From Pseudomonas graminis (GTDB taxonomy: Bacteria > Pseudomonadota > Gammaproteobacteria > Pseudomonadales > Pseudomonadaceae), in contig NZ_FOHW01000020.1 in assembly GCF_900111735.1 (NCBI RefSeq), positions 46,024 through 110,023 of the forward strand: 64,000 nucleotides of DNA, written 5' to 3'. This document shows positions 60,063-64,000 of the stretch, in pieces. The position numbers and the translations under genes are program-made. How positions within the stretch are numbered: the stretch's first letter is position 1; each line of letters begins with the position of its first letter. The notes below the pieces were generated by a model. It searched no databases. It saw only the letters and a program-made list of their open reading frames with translations, and had not been told where the DNA came from.

Positions 60063-60866
60063 GTGGACAAGGTTCTGAGTTTCACTCGCGGTCGCGTACC
60101 GCTGCTGATCAGCATGCCGCACCCGGGACTGCACCTGACGCCCGCCGTGCGTGATGGCCTGGTGGACGAGGCGGTGAGCCTGCCGGACACCGACTGGCAC
60201 ATCCCGCGTCTGTATGACTTTGCGTCTGATCTGGGGGCAAGCGTGCTTGCGGCGGAATACTCACGCTTCGTCATCGACCTCAACCGCCCCTCCGACGACA
60301 CGCCGCTGTACGCCGGCGCGACCACCGGGCTGTTCCCCTCGACGCTGTTTGAGGGCGATCCGCTGTTCAAAGAGGGTTTGGCGCCGAGCCAGGAAGAACG
60401 CGCGAGCTATCTGGAGAAGATCTGGACGCCGTATCACGAGACGCTACGCAACGAGCTCGAACGCCTGCGCGCCGAGTTCGGTTATGCGTTGCTGTTTGAT
60501 GCGCATTCCATTCGTGGGCACATTCCGCATCTGTTTGACGGTCGGCTGCCGGACTTCAATCTCGGGACGTTCAATGGTGCGAGTTGTGATGAAGCGCTGG
60601 CTCAGCGTCTGGATTCAACGTGCGCCGCCGCGAAGAACTACAGCCATGTGCTCAACGGGCGCTTCAAGGGCGGCCATATCACCCGCCACTATGGCGACCC
60701 GGCCAACCACATCCACGCGGTGCAACTGGAACTGGCGCAGAGCACGTACATGGACGAGTTCGTGCCCTTCCACTACCGCCCCGATCTGGCCGAGCCGACG
60801 CAGTTGGTGCTGAAAGGGCTGCTGGAAGAAATGATCGCCTGGGGGCGGGAGACGTACGGGAAGTAG
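60063..60866 (+). CDS. hutG: N-formylglutamate deformylase
   Basis: HutG (267 residues) splits N-formylglutamate to formate and glutamate, the last step of the pathway started by HutF's branch. It belongs to the N-formylglutamate amidohydrolase family (PF05013) rather than the arginase-like formiminoglutamase. Visible blocks are ISMPHPGLHLT, AEYSRFVIDLNRP, LFDAHSIRGHIPHLF and GGHITRHYGDPANHIHAVQLEL. The start is GTG at 60063 after GGGGA. A large palindrome follows 24 bases behind. Confidence 0.95.
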   Translation: MDKVLSFTRGRVPLLISMPHPGLHLTPAVRDGLVDEAVSLPDTDWHIPRLYDFASDLGASVLAAEYSRFVIDLNRPSDDTPLYAGATTGLFPSTLFEGDPLFKEGLAPSQEERASYLEKIWTPYHETLRNELERLRAEFGYALLFDAHSIRGHIPHLFDGRLPDFNLGTFNGASCDEALAQRLDSTCAAAKNYSHVLNGRFKGGHITRHYGDPANHIHAVQLELAQSTYMDEFVPFHYRPDLAEPTQLVLKGLLEEMIAWGRETYGK

Positions 60867-60890
60867 GCCTGGGTTGATGATTTTCTTGAT

Positions 60891-60987
60891 GGTTCCCACG
60901 CTCTGCGTGGGAACCAATCCCCCTGACGCTCCGCGTCAAAGGACGCGGAGCGTCCGCCACCCGCGTGCCCACGCAGAGCGTGGGCAC
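60891..60987. repeat. Three-hairpin palindromic element behind hutG
   Basis: Three stems stand in line: GGTTCCCACGC/GCGTGGGAACC (60891-60915), GACGCTCCGCGTC/GACGCGGAGCGTC with loop AAAG (60925-60954), and GTGCCCACGC/GCGTGGGCAC (60965-60987). The first and third stems are variants of one another, so the whole is itself an inverted repeat. It may act as the hut operon end; it also looks like a small mobile palindromic element. Confidence 0.85.
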
Positions 60988-61021
60988 GATCACAATCCCA
61001 CTGGATGCGCACGTGCCGTTA

Positions 61022-61045
61022 GTGGGACCGGCTTCAGCCGGGAAG
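61022..61045. repeat. Single REP of the GTGGGACCGGCTTCAGCCGG family
   Basis: A 24-base self-complementary REP unit of the same family as at 40836. Identical to the copy at 63974 over 30 bases including flanks. Confidence 0.8.
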
Positions 61046-61084
61046 AGGCCTGTCTGAGCGCCGTCAGCTTCCTGATCGTCAGCG

Positions 61085-63424
61085 TTACTTCTTCAACAAC
61101 CGCAATCCATTGGCCACCACCAGCAAACTCACGCCCATGTCGGCAAACACTGCCATCCACATGGTCGCCATCCCGGCGAAGGTCACCGCCAGAAAGATCA
61201 ACTTGATCACCAGCGCCAGCGCAATGTTCTGCTTGAGCACAGCAGCCGTGTCCCGCGACAGGCGAATAAACGTCGGGATCTTGCGCAGATCATCGTCCAT
61301 CAGCGCCACGTCGGCGGTTTCGATGGCGGTGTCCGTCCCCGCCGCCGCCATGGCAAAACCGATCTCCGCCCGGGCCAGCGCCGGCGCATCGTTGATGCCA
61401 TCCCCGACCATGCCTACGCGGTGGTTCTGCGCGTACAGGGCTTCGATGGCTTGCAGCTTGTCGGTCGGCATCAGATTGCCCTGCGCCTGATCGATCCCCA
61501 CCTGAGCGGCGATGGCCTTGGCCGTGTGCGGGTTGTCGCCCGTCAGCATCATCGTCCTCACGCCCAGCGCATGCAGTTGCTCGATGGCCTCGCGGCTGCT
61601 GTCCTTGACCGTGTCGGCGACCGCAAACAACGCCAGCGGGCCGGAGGCGTCGAACAGCAGCACCACGGTTTTGCCCTGGCTTTCCAGCGCTTCGAGCTGC
61701 GCTTCCAGTTCCGGCGAGCAATACCCGGCGTCATGCACCAGACGGTGGTTGCCCAAGTGATACAAACGCCCTTGCACCTCGCCCTTCACGCCAAGCCCCG
61801 CAAGGGCTTCGAACGCCTCAACCGGCAAGCGAGCGCCTTCTTGCGCCGCCTTGGCAATGGCTTGAGACACCGGGTGATCCGAGCGACCGGCAAGGCTCGC
61901 CGAGATCGCCACAGCCTGCTCACCCAGTGACGTATCGAGCAATACGTAATCGGTCTGCACCGGCTTGCCGTGGGTGATGGTGCCGGTCTTGTCGAGGGCC
62001 AGGTAATCGAGCTTATGCCCCATCTCCAGGTATACGCCGCCCTTGACCAGGATGCCTTTGCGCGCCGCCGCCGCCAGACCGCTGACGATCGTCACCGGCG
62101 TCGAAATCACCAGCGCACACGGGCACGCGACAACCAGCAGCACCAGCGCGCGGTAGATCCAGTCGAACCACACCGCGCCCATGAACAGCGGCGGGATGAT
62201 GGCGATCGCCAAGGCCAACGCGAACACGGCGGGGGTGTAGATTTTCGAAAAGCTGTCCACGAACCGCTGAGTCGGCGCGCGCGCACCCTGGGCCGCCTCG
62301 ACGGCATGGATGATCCGCGCCAGCGTCGAGTTGTTGGCAGCGGCGGTCACTTTGTATTCCAGCGAACCGGCCTGATTGATCGTGCCGGCAAAAACCTTGT
62401 CGCCGACGGTTTTCTCGACCGGCAAGCTTTCGCCGGTGATCGGCGCTTGATCGATGCTCGACTGGCCGGCAACCACTTCACCGTCCAGCCCGATGCGCTC
62501 GCCCGGCTTGACCCGGACGACGCTGCCCAACGCAATATCCTTGACCTCAAGCTCGAACCACTCGCCGTTCTGCTGCACGGTCGCGGTTTCCGGCGTCAGC
62601 TGCATCAGGCCGCCGATGGCGTTGCGGGCACGGTCCAGGGATTTGGCTTCAATCAGCTCGGCGACGGTGAACAGAAACATCACCATCGCCGCTTCCGGCC
62701 ACTGGCCGATCAGCACCGCGCCGGTGACAGCGATGCTCATCAGCGCATTGATATTCAGGTTGAAGTTTTTCAGGGCGATCCAGCCCTTTTTGTACGTGGT
62801 CAGGCCGCCGCTGAAAATGGCGACCAGCGCGACGATGGCGACCACCCAAGTGGGCGCGGCGTTGGTGAAATGGATAACTTCCGCAGCCAAAGCAGCGACA
62901 CCCGACAACGCCAACGGCCACCACGGCTTGTTGGCGGGCGGCAGCGACGCGGTTTCCTTGTCAGCGCCCTCTTCGATCAGGTCCGCCTGCATGCCCAGCG
63001 AGCCAATGGCTTCACGGATGGGATCGGTGGACGGCAACTCATGCCACACGCCCAGCACGCGGTTGATCAGGTTGAATTCAAGCTTCTGAATGCCCTTCAT
63101 CTTGCCGAGCTTGTTCTGGATCAACGTCTGCTCGGTGGGGCAGTCCATGGCTTCGATACGGAAGCTACTGAGCTGACCGTCGGCGTCTGATGCGCCATCG
63201 ATGGTCACGACGGCGGGCGCGCTGTCGTGTGAGCAGCAGGCGTGGGCAGCGTGGTCGTGTTTGTGCACGGGCGTGAGTTTGGCTTGCCCATGGTCATGAC
63301 CGGCATGATCGTGATCGGCGTGGTCATGGGCGGAATGGTCATGGCCAGCGTGATCGTGATCGGCATGGTTATGCGCGTCGTGAGCGGGTTTGTTCGGGGA
63401 AGATGTGTGTACAGAGTCACTCAT
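61085..63424 (-). CDS. cadA: Cadmium/zinc-exporting P1B-type ATPase CadA
   Basis: CadA (779 residues) pumps Cd2+, Zn2+ and Pb2+ out of the cytoplasm at the cost of ATP. The N-terminus is His-rich (about residues 10-60), followed by a CCSHD site and a heavy-metal-associated domain in which the usual CxxC is MDCPTEQ, keeping only the first Cys. Eight membrane helices follow. The actuator TGES is present, the transport motif is VVACPCALVIST, and the phosphorylated Asp is in LDKTGTITHGK. The HP motif is in GRSDHPVSQAI and MVGDGINDAPALA closes the P domain. The ATG at 63424 (MSDSVHTSS) is preferred to one 39 bases upstream that would overlap the promoter. It is divergent from its regulator cadR. 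Confidence 0.95.
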   Translation of the reverse strand: MSDSVHTSSPNKPAHDAHNHADHDHAGHDHSAHDHADHDHAGHDHGQAKLTPVHKHDHAAHACCSHDSAPAVVTIDGASDADGQLSSFRIEAMDCPTEQTLIQNKLGKMKGIQKLEFNLINRVLGVWHELPSTDPIREAIGSLGMQADLIEEGADKETASLPPANKPWWPLALSGVAALAAEVIHFTNAAPTWVVAIVALVAIFSGGLTTYKKGWIALKNFNLNINALMSIAVTGAVLIGQWPEAAMVMFLFTVAELIEAKSLDRARNAIGGLMQLTPETATVQQNGEWFELEVKDIALGSVVRVKPGERIGLDGEVVAGQSSIDQAPITGESLPVEKTVGDKVFAGTINQAGSLEYKVTAAANNSTLARIIHAVEAAQGARAPTQRFVDSFSKIYTPAVFALALAIAIIPPLFMGAVWFDWIYRALVLLVVACPCALVISTPVTIVSGLAAAARKGILVKGGVYLEMGHKLDYLALDKTGTITHGKPVQTDYVLLDTSLGEQAVAISASLAGRSDHPVSQAIAKAAQEGARLPVEAFEALAGLGVKGEVQGRLYHLGNHRLVHDAGYCSPELEAQLEALESQGKTVVLLFDASGPLALFAVADTVKDSSREAIEQLHALGVRTMMLTGDNPHTAKAIAAQVGIDQAQGNLMPTDKLQAIEALYAQNHRVGMVGDGINDAPALARAEIGFAMAAAGTDTAIETADVALMDDDLRKIPTFIRLSRDTAAVLKQNIALALVIKLIFLAVTFAGMATMWMAVFADMGVSLLVVANGLRLLKK
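63291..63375. repeat. Degenerate tandem repeat encoding the CadA His/Asp-rich tail
   Basis: The DNA repeats GTGATCGGC, GTGGTCATG-type 9-12 base blocks on the plus strand. On the coding strand they give two copies of HADHDHAGHDH separated by SAHD (about residues 16-44 of CadA). Such repeats are prone to change length by slippage and so tune the number of metal-binding His residues. Confidence 0.75.
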
Positions 63425-63453
63425 GGATTGAGTCTCTAGATGTGCTTGTTGCC

Positions 63454-63485
63454 AAGTGAACACCCTGTAGCCACTATAGGGTCAA
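63454..63485 (-). promoter_or_regulatory. MerR-type cadA promoter with CadR operator
   Basis: On the minus strand, TTGACC (63485-63480) and TCACTT (63459-63454) are separated by 20 bases, the long spacer typical of promoters activated by MerR-family regulators. The spacer holds the inverted repeat ACCCTATAGTGGCTACAGGG-T (63462-63482), which matches the known CadR operator of P. putida. Confidence 0.9.
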
Positions 63486-63507
63486 GCGTCCTATCGAGAT
63501 CTTGCGC

Positions 63508-63966
63508 ATGAACCCTTCATTTAAAATCGGCGAACTGGCAAAACTCACGGAATGTCCGGTGGAAACGATTCGGTACTACGAGCGAGAGGGTCTCCTCAGC
63601 GAACCCGCGCGCAGCGAAGGCAACTACCGTTTGTACACTCAGGAGCACGTCGAGCGCCTGACCTTCATCCGCAATTGCCGAAGCCTGGATATGACGCTGG
63701 ACGAAATCCGCAGCCTGCTGGCCCTGCGCGACAGTCCGCGGGATCAGTGCGAGAACGTCAACGCGCTGATCGACGAACACATCCAGCACGTGAACGCCCG
63801 CGTTGCGAGCCTGCAAGCGCTGCAGGAGCAACTGGTCGACCTGCGCCAACGCTGCAGCGAAGGCGCGCCGGATCACTGTGGAATTCTGGATCGACTGGAA
63901 ATCAGTGGCAGCGTCGTGACCGCGGATGTCGAACACTCCCACGTAGGCCGTAGCCACGGGCATTGA
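63508..63966 (+). CDS. cadR: Cadmium-responsive MerR-family regulator CadR
   Basis: CadR (152 residues) senses Cd2+ and activates cadA by untwisting its long-spacer promoter. The winged helix is at the N-terminus (FKIGELAKLTECPVETIRYY, about residues 4-23), followed by the dimer helix (VNARVASLQALQEQLVDLR). Metal ligands are Cys in RDQCENVN (about 77) and the C-terminal pair region SEGAPDHCGIL (Cys about 119); the protein ends with a His-rich tail (EHSHVGRSHGH) as in P. putida CadR. ATG 63508 is preferred to a TTG two codons earlier. It is divergent from cadA. Confidence 0.95.
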   Translation: MNPSFKIGELAKLTECPVETIRYYEREGLLSEPARSEGNYRLYTQEHVERLTFIRNCRSLDMTLDEIRSLLALRDSPRDQCENVNALIDEHIQHVNARVASLQALQEQLVDLRQRCSEGAPDHCGILDRLEISGSVVTADVEHSHVGRSHGH

Positions 63967-63973
63967 CTGGTTA

Positions 63974-63997
63974 GTGGGACCGGCTTCAGCCGGGAAG
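63974..63997. repeat. Single REP of the GTGGGACCGGCTTCAGCCGG family at the window end
   Basis: Same sequence and orientation as 61022-61045; a partner arm might lie beyond the window. Confidence 0.75.
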
Positions 63998-64000
63998 AGG

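Noticed and set aside
63285..63380. Regularly spaced repeats that could look like a small CRISPR array
   Set aside because: They are short degenerate blocks within the cadA coding frame and encode a His/Asp-rich tail; no conserved repeat-spacer pattern or cas gene exists.

Overview
The window is a GC-rich bacterial chromosome segment from a gamma-proteobacterium of the genus Pseudomonas. The blocks pilMNOP/ponA, rpmE/priA/argS/SPOR gene/hslVU, ubiEJB-hisIE-tatABC-rsmE and hutFCD-hutU...hutIG follow the gene order familiar from pseudomonads. The intergenic spaces are full of the extragenic palindromes (REP/REPIN) typical of the fluorescens/syringae/putida side of the genus. Codon use is uniform and I see no prophage, insertion sequence, integrase, tRNA or rRNA gene.

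Layout. 1-2615: type IV pilus inner-membrane operon pilMNO and the start of pilP (minus strand, cut by the window edge). 2822-5299: penicillin-binding protein 1A. 5424-6692: malic enzyme (minus). 6875-7932: secreted nuclease and ribosomal protein L31 (minus). 8101-15583: priA, argS, an FtsN-like SPOR protein, hslV, hslU and a DUF971 gene. 15599-15877: a PHA-granule-region protein (minus). The mcl-PHA synthesis genes that normally lie in this interval are absent. 16019-22223: ubiE-ubiJ-ubiB, hisI-hisE, tatABC and rsmE, mostly with overlapping or closely spaced ends. 22613-26654: two tandem chemoreceptors with HBM-type sensors. 26871-31434: opgG-opgH for osmoregulated periplasmic glucans (minus). 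31699-33108: dtd and proline iminopeptidase (minus). 33487-35970: glycogen phosphorylase, away from any other glycogen gene. 36394-40658: an overlapping DUF2339/DUF3999 envelope gene pair of unknown function. 41039-43125: fructose-1,6-bisphosphatase, a small BamE-like lipoprotein and a lipocalin. 43235-60866: a complete histidine utilisation locus. 61085-63966: divergent cadA/cadR for cadmium/zinc efflux.

The hut locus holds hutF (formimidoylglutamate deiminase), hutC (repressor), hutD, an embedded nhaA antiporter gene, hutU (urocanase), an NCS1 transporter probably for urocanate, a histidine-type ABC importer (hutXWV), two ammonia-lyase genes, an amino-acid permease (hutT), hutI and hutG. 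Histidine is taken up by HutXWV and HutT and deaminated by the second HutH. It is then processed through HutU, HutI, HutF and HutG to glutamate, formate and ammonia. Upstream of hutU I see a sigma-54 type promoter, possible CbrB half-sites and a palindromic HutC operator.

The most notable observations are a first HutH paralogue that lacks exactly the Ala-Ser-Gly triad needed to make the MIO cofactor; the missing pha gene block; an rpmE terminator that lies inside the signal-peptide codons of the next gene; REPIN palindromes placed at three junctions of the hut operon; and the uncharacterised DUF2339/DUF3999 pair.
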